This document shows positions 28,025 through 36,099 of a DNA stretch of 64,000 nucleotides, in pieces. Each line of letters opens with the position of its first letter. The first letter of the stretch is position 1. Origin of the DNA: Gimesia maris. GTDB taxonomy: Bacteria; Planctomycetota; Planctomycetia; Planctomycetales; Planctomycetaceae. The notes below the pieces were generated by a model. That model saw only the letters and a list, made by a program, of their open reading frames with translations, searched no databases and was not told where the DNA came from. The stretch spans positions 4,727,001-4,791,000 of the forward strand of contig NZ_CP042910.1 in assembly GCF_008298035.1 (NCBI RefSeq), in the 5' to 3' direction. The translations under genes were made by a program, and so were the position numbers.

Positions 28025-28496
28025 AAACGGGCAGCCTTTTGAAGCGGAATTCCCTGCGGAGGGGCGGCTGCTGGGACTCGATTACGGCACCAAACGCGTC
28101 GGCATTGCGATTTCCACCTTTGAACAGAATATCGCCAGTCCACTTGATAACTATAACCGACAAAGCCTGCCGCAGGACCAGAAACATCTCTTAAGTATTA
28201 TCACAGAGTATCGATGTAAAGGACTGGTCGTCGGACTTCCCGTCCATATGAGTGGCGATGAAGGACAGAAAGCCAAAGAGGCCCGCCAGTTCGGCAACTG
28301 GGTCAGTCAGTTTGCAGAAATCCCCGTCCGTTACTGGGACGAACGTTATTCTTCCGCGACCGCTGAAGAAATTCTGGTCAACCTGAATATGAGTCGCAAC
28401 AAACGGAAAGCCTATCTGGATAAACTTGCGGCCCAGATAATTTTGCAGTCATTTCTCGACAGTCCGAACCGTAACCAGATTCCCGAATCTTTTTGA
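28008..28496 (+). CDS. ruvX: Holliday junction resolvase-like RuvX/YqgF
   Basis: RNase H-fold nuclease linked to pre-16S rRNA 5' processing and to Holliday-junction resolution. ATG 28008 is chosen because GAGGAG lies 7 nt upstream inside manC; the GTG at 28002 sits too close to it. The product (162 residues) has the catalytic Asp in LGLDYGTKRVGIAIS, the second acidic site in DERYSSATAEEIL, and YLDKLAAQIILQSFLD. Overlap with manC implies translational coupling. Confidence 0.94.
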   Translation: MTNTSENGQPFEAEFPAEGRLLGLDYGTKRVGIAISTFEQNIASPLDNYNRQSLPQDQKHLLSIITEYRCKGLVVGLPVHMSGDEGQKAKEARQFGNWVSQFAEIPVRYWDERYSSATAEEILVNLNMSRNKRKAYLDKLAAQIILQSFLDSPNRNQIPESF

Positions 28497-28524
28497 ATCG
28501 TTTTTGCCTCGGATGTTGTATAAT
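28493..28524 (+). promoter_or_regulatory. Possible promoter for the 287-residue unknown protein
   Basis: A perfect TATAAT lies at 28519-28524, 65 nt before the next start codon. The best -35 (TTGAAT, 28493-28498) is 20 nt away, which is longer than ideal, so only the -10 is convincing. Confidence 0.35.
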
Positions 28525-28588
28525 GAGAACAGTGAGGCAGTTAGACTTGCCCTGATTTTCCAGACTCTAAGATCTCGAACTCAACTCA

Positions 28589-29452
28589 ATGCCACAGCCC
28601 CCTCTGGACCGTGAAGAATATATCGAGCAGACTTACTTCTTTCGCAACTACCGCGAGAGACTGGAAGATGCCATCCCCTCGCAGGTTGTTCTGGCAACGA
28701 TCTACGAAGAGGTCCTGGCCACGACCAAACTCCCAATGGCCATCGACTTCCTCAAAGGCGAATTAATGCTGACTGGTCGGATCTCCGACGGCATGCAAAA
28801 GCTCTCGCACTATTTCACGCCCTTCCAGACTTACATCATGAAAAATGCGGAAGATGATAAGTCCAAATTTGACCAGAAAATCGCGTTGAAAATCCTGGAA
28901 CGCGAAGCAAAATATCGTACCGAAAACCCCAGCAGCGCAGGTATGTTCATATATCAGTTCGAATGCATTTCACGCAACCGCCTGGGCTATCATCATGGAC
29001 TCGAAGCCATCTCCCAGGATACGCAATATAATGCCGACTGGTCAGAATGGATCCGCAAACTGAAACAACAACTGGGGTCGGTTGATTTCGCAGACCTGAT
29101 CTATCTGCGTTCTCAACATTTTGTCGATGAACAGCGCAGACGGCCCGGAAATGCCGACTTTCAGCCTCGTTACCCGGTTTTATTCAGCAGCCAGGACGGG
29201 CGCATCGCCAAAGCCAATCACAATCGTGATCCCCTTTACATGTTTGGCGCCTTGCAACGTCAACTGGGATATCCAGAAGTCCCCCGCAATATGCCTCAAA
29301 CGGGTAAATCGGTGTTCCACCCTGCTCTGGAAGCCCGATTACATAAGATTGAAGCTCGACTACAGTTAATTGACTCGGAACTGAAAGGAAATTTAGATTT
29401 GAATCAGTTTATGGTCAAAGACGTTAAGCTTGAGGACCTCGACCAGAAATAG
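28589..29452 (+). CDS. Conserved-looking protein of unknown function
   Basis: The 287-residue soluble protein has no signal peptide or TM segment and no motif I recognise. The N-terminal half is helical (REEYIEQTYFFRNYRERLED), the middle contains FIYQFECISRNRLGYHHGLE, and the C-terminus is a coiled-coil-like stretch (HPALEARLHKIEARLQLIDS). A candidate -10 box just upstream suggests separate transcription from ruvX. The coding frame is well supported by length and codon pattern. Function not assigned. Confidence 0.82.
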   Translation: MPQPPLDREEYIEQTYFFRNYRERLEDAIPSQVVLATIYEEVLATTKLPMAIDFLKGELMLTGRISDGMQKLSHYFTPFQTYIMKNAEDDKSKFDQKIALKILEREAKYRTENPSSAGMFIYQFECISRNRLGYHHGLEAISQDTQYNADWSEWIRKLKQQLGSVDFADLIYLRSQHFVDEQRRRPGNADFQPRYPVLFSSQDGRIAKANHNRDPLYMFGALQRQLGYPEVPRNMPQTGKSVFHPALEARLHKIEARLQLIDSELKGNLDLNQFMVKDVKLEDLDQK

Positions 29453-29755
29453 TGTTCTCCTGTATCATTTTTGGCGAATTCAGAAAATCAGGCTTGTCAA
29501 TCACACAGCCAATCTCCTAACATATAGTAAGCAAGTGCCTGTAAATAACGGGCAAGAATCAACCAGCCTTTTTATCCAGAAAAGTTCGTTGGTTCATGAA
29601 AAGTTAACCTGTTGTCTATGTTAAATTCAAACTCAGGAGGTAACATTCCCACCGGTTAAGTTTTAAGTCCCCGCCTTACTATTGAGATGAAACGCCTTAA
29701 TATCCCACCCCTGTCCTGCACCCACCTTAAGTAGGAACTACAGAAAGGCTCAAAG
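29453..29755. other. 303-bp gap before the single-TM protein
   Basis: No gene supported. A strong AGGAGGT (29636-29642) has no start codon at working distance, and a 15-codon frame at 29688 (MKRLNIPP...) is too short to claim. Confidence 0.5.
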
Positions 29756-30217
29756 ATGTCCACAATTACTATCGAAGCGCCCGAATCGCGCTCAAATGAT
29801 CCTTCCTCACTCACTGTCGAATCATTTATACAATCCGCAATTAAAGTCTTGTCCTGGACCTTGGGTACAATTGTGTTTTGCCTGGCGATGATTGACTTTT
29901 ACGCCCAGACGTATGCCCACGAGACCGAACTTGCTTTACAGCTTGCCCAGACAGAAATGCTCGAGCAGAACAAAGATCTACGGATGTCTGAAGTGAACCA
30001 GTACATTGCAGGTACTCCCAGTGTTGTGACAAGGCCTGCAGACAACCATACCCAGATGTGCAAAAAAATGAAGCAGTATACCTGGAAAGGTTTCTTCAAA
30101 GACTACACGATTACCGTCTACGTCGGACTGGGAGAAAACCCCTCTATTGATTTTGTCCATGGACCAGGCGAGATGGTTGAAGACATTCCGACTCATACAC
30201 TGGGAAAAGCCCTGTAA
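29756..30217 (+). CDS. Single-TM membrane protein of unknown function
   Basis: The 153-residue product has a polar N-terminus, one hydrophobic helix (about 31-48, VLSWTLGTIVFCLAMIDFYA) and a soluble C-terminus. No family motif is recognised. AAAGG lies upstream of ATG 29756. A strong Rho-independent terminator follows, so it appears to be the last gene of its unit. Confidence 0.78.
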   Translation: MSTITIEAPESRSNDPSSLTVESFIQSAIKVLSWTLGTIVFCLAMIDFYAQTYAHETELALQLAQTEMLEQNKDLRMSEVNQYIAGTPSVVTRPADNHTQMCKKMKQYTWKGFFKDYTITVYVGLGENPSIDFVHGPGEMVEDIPTHTLGKAL

Positions 30218-30260
30218 CGGATCAGCGTAAACCAGATTCTTTTGCCACTGGTTGAACATC

Positions 30261-30299
30261 AGCCTTAAGCAGACTATAACTTCTGCTTAAGGCTTTTTT
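30261..30299 (+). terminator. Rho-independent terminator
   Basis: Perfect 13-bp stem (30261-30273 with 30282-30294), 8-nt loop, then a T-run through 30299. It lies 44 nt after the single-TM protein gene. Confidence 0.9.
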
Positions 30300-30358
30300 C
30301 ATTGATATCACGCATGTCATAATCCAGAGCATAATACGTACCTCGGCAAGAAAGAATT

Positions 30359-31138
30359 ATGGAAACGATCAAAGGGCATCTCTACGACTATCCCAAATAT
30401 TACGATCTCATTTTTGGTGATGACTGGAAAGCCGAGTTTGACTTTCTGCAAAGCTGCTTTGAGAAGCACGCTACCCGTAAAGTGAAAAAACTGTTTGAGC
30501 CAGCCTGTGGGACGGGTCGCCTGCTGATCAAACTGGCCCAGGCGGGTTACCAGGTCTCAGGTAACGATCTCAACCAGCACGCCATCAACTACTGTAATGA
30601 CCGGCTCGAACGTTTTGGTTTCCCCCGCTCTGCAGTCCTGGGAGACATGTCTGACTTCAAACTGAAAAAGCCTGTCGACGCCGCTTTCAATACCATCAAC
30701 AGTTTTCGTCACCTGCCTTCTGAAACCGCTGCAAAAAACCACTTGAAATGTGTGGCCGATGCGCTGGCCCCCGGCGGGTTGTACATTTTGGGACTGCACC
30801 TGACTCCCACTGTTGGTGAGCCGATGCAGAGTGAAAGCTGGTCGGCCAGGCGAGGCAACCTGCAGATTAACTCGCATATGCAGTCGATTTCAACAGATCT
30901 GAAGAAACGCAACGAACATCTGGAAATGACGTTTGATGTCTATACTCCGTCCCGTCAGTTTCAGCTGTTCGATACGATGGACTACCGTACTTATACCGCG
31001 CCCCAATTTAAGGCATTGCTGAAAAAAGTCCCTGAACTCGAAGTCGTTGAATTATACGACTTCATGTATGAAATGGACTTTACCATCGAGCTCGATGCGC
31101 AGACCGAAGATGTTGTCTTCATTCTTCGCAAGAAATAA
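30359..31138 (+). CDS. Class I SAM-dependent methyltransferase
   Basis: The 259-residue soluble protein has the SAM-binding glycine-rich loop LFEPACGTGRLLIKLAQ, then VSGNDLNQHAINYC (acidic ribose contact) and DAAFNTINSFRHL, with ALAPGGLYILGLHL as the post-strand motif. The fold is clear; the methyl acceptor is not. It sits alone between a terminator upstream and convergent pyrH, 16 bp from the pyrH stop, and is probably monocistronic. Confidence 0.9.
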   Translation: METIKGHLYDYPKYYDLIFGDDWKAEFDFLQSCFEKHATRKVKKLFEPACGTGRLLIKLAQAGYQVSGNDLNQHAINYCNDRLERFGFPRSAVLGDMSDFKLKKPVDAAFNTINSFRHLPSETAAKNHLKCVADALAPGGLYILGLHLTPTVGEPMQSESWSARRGNLQINSHMQSISTDLKKRNEHLEMTFDVYTPSRQFQLFDTMDYRTYTAPQFKALLKKVPELEVVELYDFMYEMDFTIELDAQTEDVVFILRKK

Positions 31139-31154
31139 CTGGCAGCAGATCTGC

Positions 31155-31922
31155 TTAACCGTCGGTACGCGATTCGACGGTTGGCAGGACGCGAGTACCA
31201 ATGTTTTCACCAGCCACTGCCTTTTCGATATTTCCTGTTTTGCGGAAATTGAAAACCAGGATCGGAATTCCATGTTCCATACAATGATGCAATGCCTGGG
31301 CATCCATGACCTGCAGGTTCTTATGCAGGACATCCTGATAGCTGATCTCTGAGAAACGGACCGCGTGCGGATTTTTCTCTGGATCATCAGAATAGATACC
31401 GTCAACCTTGGTCGCTTTGAGCAGGATATCCGCATCAATTTCACGCGAACGCAAAGCCGCAGCGGTGTCCGTCGTCACAAAGGGACTCCCGGTTCCGGCA
31501 GCCAGAATGACCACACGTCCCTTCTCCAGATGACGAACACAGCGCCGACGTATAAAAGGCTCAGCCACTCCTTCCATACGAATTGCCGTCTGCAGGCGAG
31601 TTGGCACACCCGCATTTTCCAAGGCATCCTGTAAAGCCAGACCATTGATGACGGTTGCCAGCATCCCCATATAATGGGCGGTCGCCGGATTGATGGATCC
31701 ACTGGAAGAGGAGAACTGTTTCCCTCGCAGAATATTACCGCCACCACAGACGATGGCCAGTTGAACTCCGGAATCAACCAGTCGCTTGATCTGAGCAGAA
31801 ATCGATACCAGCTCAGACATGCTGATGCCACCTTCACCATCGCGACAGAAAACTTCGCCACTTAATTTGAGTAAAACACGCTCATAAGCAGGCTGAAGCA
31901 AAGGGGCAGGAGAATCGGTCAT
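31155..31922 (-). CDS. pyrH: UMP kinase
   Basis: Phosphorylates UMP to UDP in pyrimidine nucleotide synthesis. ATG 31922 is used: the apparent start at 31937 is a TTG inside the GAGGA ribosome-binding site. The product (255 residues) has the amino-acid-kinase fold marks [32 protein letters not shown] and [15 protein letters not shown]. It follows rpsB and tsf, the usual rpsB-tsf-pyrH order, but frr is not next and a strong terminator separates it from tsf. Confidence 0.96.
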   Translation of the reverse strand: MTDSPAPLLQPAYERVLLKLSGEVFCRDGEGGISMSELVSISAQIKRLVDSGVQLAIVCGGGNILRGKQFSSSSGSINPATAHYMGMLATVINGLALQDALENAGVPTRLQTAIRMEGVAEPFIRRRCVRHLEKGRVVILAAGTGSPFVTTDTAAALRSREIDADILLKATKVDGIYSDDPEKNPHAVRFSEISYQDVLHKNLQVMDAQALHHCMEHGIPILVFNFRKTGNIEKAVAGENIGTRVLPTVESRTDG

Positions 31923-31986
31923 CCGTGGTATCCTCAATAGTCGGTCAGATGTTGGTATAAAAACAGAGCACTCAGAGTCGATATAG

Positions 31987-32023
31987 AAAAAAACGCACGC
32001 GCACTGAATCAGTACGCATGCGT
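31987..32023 (-). terminator. Rho-independent terminator between tsf and pyrH
   Basis: On the minus strand a 15-bp inverted repeat (31993-32023, two G-U pairs, very small loop) is followed by seven T (complement of 31987-31993). It lies just past the tsf stop, so pyrH needs read-through or its own promoter in the remaining 60 bp. Confidence 0.78.
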
Positions 32024-32039
32024 CACAGTATTCAAATAC

Positions 32040-32876
32040 TTAACCGCCAATTGCACAACGGGTAAACGAAACTGCTTCCAGGCCTTTTTCGGCTAAAGCC
32101 TGGCTGACAGTTTTGGAATCATCAACCGCATAAGGCTGGTAATTCAGGACTCCCTGTTCCACAAAAAATGTTTTCATGCGGCCATCTACAATTTTTTCAA
32201 TAATATTATCTGGCTTGCCTGTCGCTTTGGCTTCCGCAATCAGTCGATCACGTTCTTCCTGAACAACAGCAGGGTCCAGATCTGATTCATTGACGGCAAC
32301 CGGTTTCAAAGCAGCGATGTGCATTGCCACGCCACGAAGCAGTTCGGCATCTGCCGTTTCACCTTTTGCCTGCAGCAGCACGCCGGTTTTGCCATCATGG
32401 TGCACGTAGCTGCCTGTTGGTCCCTGTGACCGGGCAATTCGGGTAACAACGATTTTCTCACGGATCTTGTTTAACATATCCATGAAGTCATCATTCAGAG
32501 TTTTTCCCGGTGTCTTTTCGGATGGCAGTGCCAGCAGACCCTCGACCGTATCGACTTCCGGATTTGCAATCAGCTGTGCGACACAGGCGTTGGAAAAGTT
32601 AACCAGATCTTCTCCACTGGCAACGGGAGCAGATTCACAGGCCACTTCCAGCATCACTGTCTCTGAACCATCTTCGCTGGAAAGAACAGTGATTCGACCT
32701 TCTGAAGTCGCATTATCACTCCGCTTCAACTGGATTTTGCCAGCTTCTTCCCGCAGAATTTCGATTGCCTTTTCCTGATCCCCGTCTGCTTCCTGTAATG
32801 CTTTTTTACAGGCCATCATGGGCAGGTCGGTAATTTCACGTAATGCTTTCACGGCTGCTGCTGTGATTTCAGCCAT
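32040..32876 (-). CDS. tsf: Translation elongation factor Ts
   Basis: Nucleotide-exchange factor for EF-Tu. ATG 32876 is chosen because AAGGAG lies 9 nt upstream; the longer frame to 32912 has no such site. The 278-residue product has the N-terminal UBA-like domain with ITDLPMMACKKALQEADGD and the dimerisation region. The usual T-D-F-V motif that contacts EF-Tu (D80-F81 in E. coli) reads S82-A-P-V85 here. Second gene after rpsB. Confidence 0.95.
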   Translation of the reverse strand: MAEITAAAVKALREITDLPMMACKKALQEADGDQEKAIEILREEAGKIQLKRSDNATSEGRITVLSSEDGSETVMLEVACESAPVASGEDLVNFSNACVAQLIANPEVDTVEGLLALPSEKTPGKTLNDDFMDMLNKIREKIVVTRIARSQGPTGSYVHHDGKTGVLLQAKGETADAELLRGVAMHIAALKPVAVNESDLDPAVVQEERDRLIAEAKATGKPDNIIEKIVDGRMKTFFVEQGVLNYQPYAVDDSKTVSQALAEKGLEAVSFTRCAIGG

Positions 32877-32957
32877 CTCAGTAATCTCCTTCGAAAGCAA
32901 CTGCTTCATCAATTGCTTTAATTTGATATTCCGATTTATGTGTGTTTTGAAGTGACT

Positions 32958-32987
32958 CCGCTGACTGGCTGATTTGCCAGTCGGCGG
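32958..32987 (-). promoter_or_regulatory. Hairpin in the rpsB-tsf intergenic region
   Basis: 12-bp stem (32958-32969 with 32976-32987, one wobble pair) and a 6-nt loop, not followed by a T-tract. In other bacteria this spacer holds an attenuator or processing site, which is a plausible role here. Confidence 0.5.
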
Positions 32988-33023
32988 GAGACACTGTCGC
33001 CATCTCGATTTGCCATGTATTGC

Positions 33024-33782
33024 TTACAGCGAAGGAACAGGCTTGAATTCTTCTTCAGCACCTGCATCACCACTGTCATCTTTTTTACCGGTATCAGGCA
33101 GTTTGCCTTTACCTTCCATGATGGAAGAAGCCAGTTGATTCATCACCAGGCGGATCGAACGAATGCTGTCATCATTACCGGGGATCGGCAGATCGACTTC
33201 ATCAGGATCCGAGTCGGTATCAATCAGACCAACCACTTTGATTCCCAGAATGTGTGCTTCGTGAACCGCATTCTTTTCCTTGGTTGGGTCAACCACAACC
33301 AGTGCTTCGGGCAGACGGTTCATCGTCCGGATGCCGTTCAGGTTACGGAAGACTTTTCGCTTTTCACGCAGCAGTGTGGACTGCATCTTCTTGGAGTAAG
33401 AATGAATTTCACCAGTTTCATCAAATGATTCCAGCTCTTCCAGACGTTTCAGGCGGTTACGTACGGTGCGGAAGTTGGTTAATGCACCACCCAGCCAGCG
33501 TTCTGTCACATAAGGCATACCGCATGCAGTCGCTGCATCGCGAATCGGGCCTTGTGCCTGCTTCTTGGTACCTACAAACAGGATCAGACTTCCCTGTGAG
33601 GCAACCCGTTCCAGATAACGTTTTCCACGAATAATACCGCGGACAGTTTCTTTCAGGTCGATAATATGAATCTGGTTACGGCGACCGTAAATATAAGGTC
33701 GCATTTTGGGGTTCCAGCGGCTCGTCTTGTGACCGTAGTGAACACCCGCTTCAAGAATATCCTTGACGACTAAATCCGACAT
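33024..33782 (-). CDS. rpsB: 30S ribosomal protein S2
   Basis: Small-subunit ribosomal protein. ATG 33782 is chosen because GAGGAG lies 6 nt upstream; the frame up to 33812 includes that site. The 252-residue product begins [20 protein letters not shown] and continues with [20 protein letters not shown], then [15 protein letters not shown] and [11 protein letters not shown]-like blocks, as in S2 generally. An acidic C-terminal tail of about 25 residues extends beyond the core. First gene of rpsB-tsf. Confidence 0.97.
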   Translation of the reverse strand: MSDLVVKDILEAGVHYGHKTSRWNPKMRPYIYGRRNQIHIIDLKETVRGIIRGKRYLERVASQGSLILFVGTKKQAQGPIRDAATACGMPYVTERWLGGALTNFRTVRNRLKRLEELESFDETGEIHSYSKKMQSTLLREKRKVFRNLNGIRTMNRLPEALVVVDPTKEKNAVHEAHILGIKVVGLIDTDSDPDEVDLPIPGNDDSIRSIRLVMNQLASSIMEGKGKLPDTGKKDDSGDAGAEEEFKPVPSL

Positions 33783-34144
33783 CTTCAGCTCCTCTTTTGT
33801 TAATGGGCACATGACCTGCCAGGGGCCACGTTCTTAAAGAATTACAATCAATAGACTTAGCTATTGAAGGCGTCAAACAGCATTTACAAATTCTCTTTGC
33901 GCAATTTGAGCTGAGAACACTGCAAAGTGCGGCTGGGTGGATCCTATCTGAGTTATTTGCGCCCGTCAAACCTTGCGACCGTTAATTCAGGGAATTGGAT
34001 CGAATTTGAAGTGACTGAGCTTCAATTTGGGGTCATCCTGTAATCCTGAAATCGATATACTCAAACATTACCATTCATCACAAGAATGAACTCTGACAGA
34101 CGAATGACAGACTGAAACACAATCCCCCTGAGCTCAATTGTCCT
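33783..34144. other. 362-bp divergent region between rpsB and the GTPase pair
   Basis: No gene seen. It must carry the rpsB promoter and leader (minus) and the promoter of the GTPase pair (plus). I see no structured S2-binding leader that I can name. Confidence 0.5.
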
Positions 34145-36049
34145 ATGTCCACCACGCTTGACAAATTTTCGAACACGATCCACCAGCTGCAAAATCATCT
34201 GCAGGCACTGGAAGCAGAGTCCAGCCAACTGGAGATCCCCAGGCTCAGTGGCCGCGAATGGTTTGATATACTGGAACGTAAGTTGATCCCCCAATTGACT
34301 AACCAGATGTATCTGGTCGTCGCAGTGGTGGGCGGAACCAATATCGGCAAAAGTGTGATCTTCAATCACCTGGTGGATCAACAGACCAGCGCCATCAGCC
34401 CGCTTGCCTCCCAGACACGCCATCCGGTTTGCCTCGTGCCCCAGCACTTTGAGCAGCAGCACGATTTACGGGAAGTCTTCCAGGGATTCCAGTTGGTGCC
34501 CTGGTCATCTGCTGAAGATCCCCTCAAACAGGATGAAGCGCATCTGCTCTTCTGGAAAAACTGTGATACCCTGGCTTCGAACCTCCTCGTACTGGATACC
34601 CCCGATATCGACAGCGATGCCGAAGTCAACTGGGAACGTGCAGAACGGATCAGGCAATGCGCAGACGTGCTGGTCACCGTGCTCACTCAGCAGAAATATA
34701 ATGACGCCGCGGTGAAAAAGTTTTTCCGGGAAGCCGCCCGGGAAGACAAGGTCATCCTCACCGTCTTCAATCAATGCCAGCTACCCGACGATGAAGCATA
34801 CTGGCCTTTGTGGTTAAACACATTCTGCCAGGAAACCGGAGCGCATCCGGAACTGGTTTTTATCGCTCCGAATGACCGACGTGCGGCAACCAACCTGGAA
34901 CTCCCTTTTTATCCTCGTCAGTTTGAACCAGCTGCGACAGATGCCCCCTCCGAGATTAATGCCGACACTCCACAGTCAGACTCACCTGTAAACCTGATGG
35001 AAGTCCTGTCACAAATGCAATTCGGCGAGATCAAAATTCAGACACTGCGTGGTGCATTGAAGTATCTCATCCAGCAGGATACAGGGGTCCCTTCTTATCT
35101 GAGGGAAATCAAATCCCGCAGTCAGGAATTCCGTTCTGCAGCAGAGTTGCTTTCAGAGCATGAACTGGCCGAGATCGAAAACTGGCCGCTGGTTCCCAAC
35201 TCCGTGATCGTTGCCGCCGTCCGTAAATGGTGGCAGGAACAGCGGGAAGGCTGGTCCGCCCACGTGCACGGTTTCTACAATTCACTGGGCAAAGGAGTCC
35301 TCTGGCCGGTTCGTTACCTGCATGCACTCACTACAGAAGAAAAACGGCCTCCGATGGAAGTTTATCGTGACCAGGAGTGGTCTGTGGTACTGCAGACAGT
35401 GGAGGGCATCTATGATCGCCTGACACTCGTCAGTGAACTGGGTAATGCCCTGCTGACCAGTCGTCTGAAATCGTTGTTAAGCGGGACCTCACGCGAAGCA
35501 CTTCTGAAGACATTGCATTCAGAGCATTCACAGTTTGACTTCACGACTCAATTTGAAGAGCTGGTCGATCGAGAGATGACCAGTTTCAAATCGGAAAGCC
35601 CGCAGTATTATTCGTTGATCAAACAGATCGACCGAGCCGCTGCCGTGGGACGCCCGGTCCTCAGTGTCGGATTATTCTTTGTCGGCTTCGGCGCCGTCGG
35701 TGATGTGGGAACCCAAATCGTCACCGATACTATGATTCAGTCGGTTGTCAATGTCGCCGGTGATGTGGCCGGCGGCGCTGCAGCCACGACAGTTGGAGAA
35801 ACAGCCGTCAGCAGTTCGGCTGCTTCAGGCATGGGATACCTGGAAGCAAAAATCAGACGATTTCACGCTGTCTTTGCACAGAAACGGACCGAGTGGCTGG
35901 CAAATGCCGTTCGAACCCATTTACTCAAAACCCTTCCTGAAGAACTGAAGTCTGCCGTCGCCTTGCCAGACTCCAAACATTACCATGCAGTTCAACAGAC
36001 CGTCAACGAACTGGAACAACAGCTGAATCAACTGCAGATCACGCTTTAG
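34145..36049 (+). CDS. Dynamin-like/TRAFAC-type GTPase, first of a pair
   Basis: Large P-loop protein of 634 residues. Walker A is G63-GTNIGK-S70. The G3 position reads D151-T-P-D154 rather than DTPG, and the G4 position reads N209-Q-C-Q rather than NKxD. Between them lies VLTQQKYNDAAV. A long helical middle follows, then an Ala/Gly-rich hydrophobic segment at about 500-562 that could insert into a membrane, and a helical C-terminus with a Gln-rich coiled coil. This order suits a dynamin-like membrane GTPase, but the assignment is inferred. The second GTPase follows 50 bp later and shares its odd motifs. Confidence 0.85.
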   Translation: MSTTLDKFSNTIHQLQNHLQALEAESSQLEIPRLSGREWFDILERKLIPQLTNQMYLVVAVVGGTNIGKSVIFNHLVDQQTSAISPLASQTRHPVCLVPQHFEQQHDLREVFQGFQLVPWSSAEDPLKQDEAHLLFWKNCDTLASNLLVLDTPDIDSDAEVNWERAERIRQCADVLVTVLTQQKYNDAAVKKFFREAAREDKVILTVFNQCQLPDDEAYWPLWLNTFCQETGAHPELVFIAPNDRRAATNLELPFYPRQFEPAATDAPSEINADTPQSDSPVNLMEVLSQMQFGEIKIQTLRGALKYLIQQDTGVPSYLREIKSRSQEFRSAAELLSEHELAEIENWPLVPNSVIVAAVRKWWQEQREGWSAHVHGFYNSLGKGVLWPVRYLHALTTEEKRPPMEVYRDQEWSVVLQTVEGIYDRLTLVSELGNALLTSRLKSLLSGTSREALLKTLHSEHSQFDFTTQFEELVDREMTSFKSESPQYYSLIKQIDRAAAVGRPVLSVGLFFVGFGAVGDVGTQIVTDTMIQSVVNVAGDVAGGAAATTVGETAVSSSAASGMGYLEAKIRRFHAVFAQKRTEWLANAVRTHLLKTLPEELKSAVALPDSKHYHAVQQTVNELEQQLNQLQITL

Positions 36050-36099
36050 AATTGAGCCTCCACTTTGAATTTGGAAACCGCTTCAACTTTATCTGAGAC

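Noticed and set aside
29636-29735. Strong AGGAGGT followed by a 15-codon frame
   Set aside because: The ribosome-binding motif has no start codon at a usable distance and the frame is too short to support.
31144-31155. 12-bp palindrome AGCAGATCTGCT between the methyltransferase and pyrH genes
   Set aside because: Short and without T-tract; such palindromes are expected by chance.
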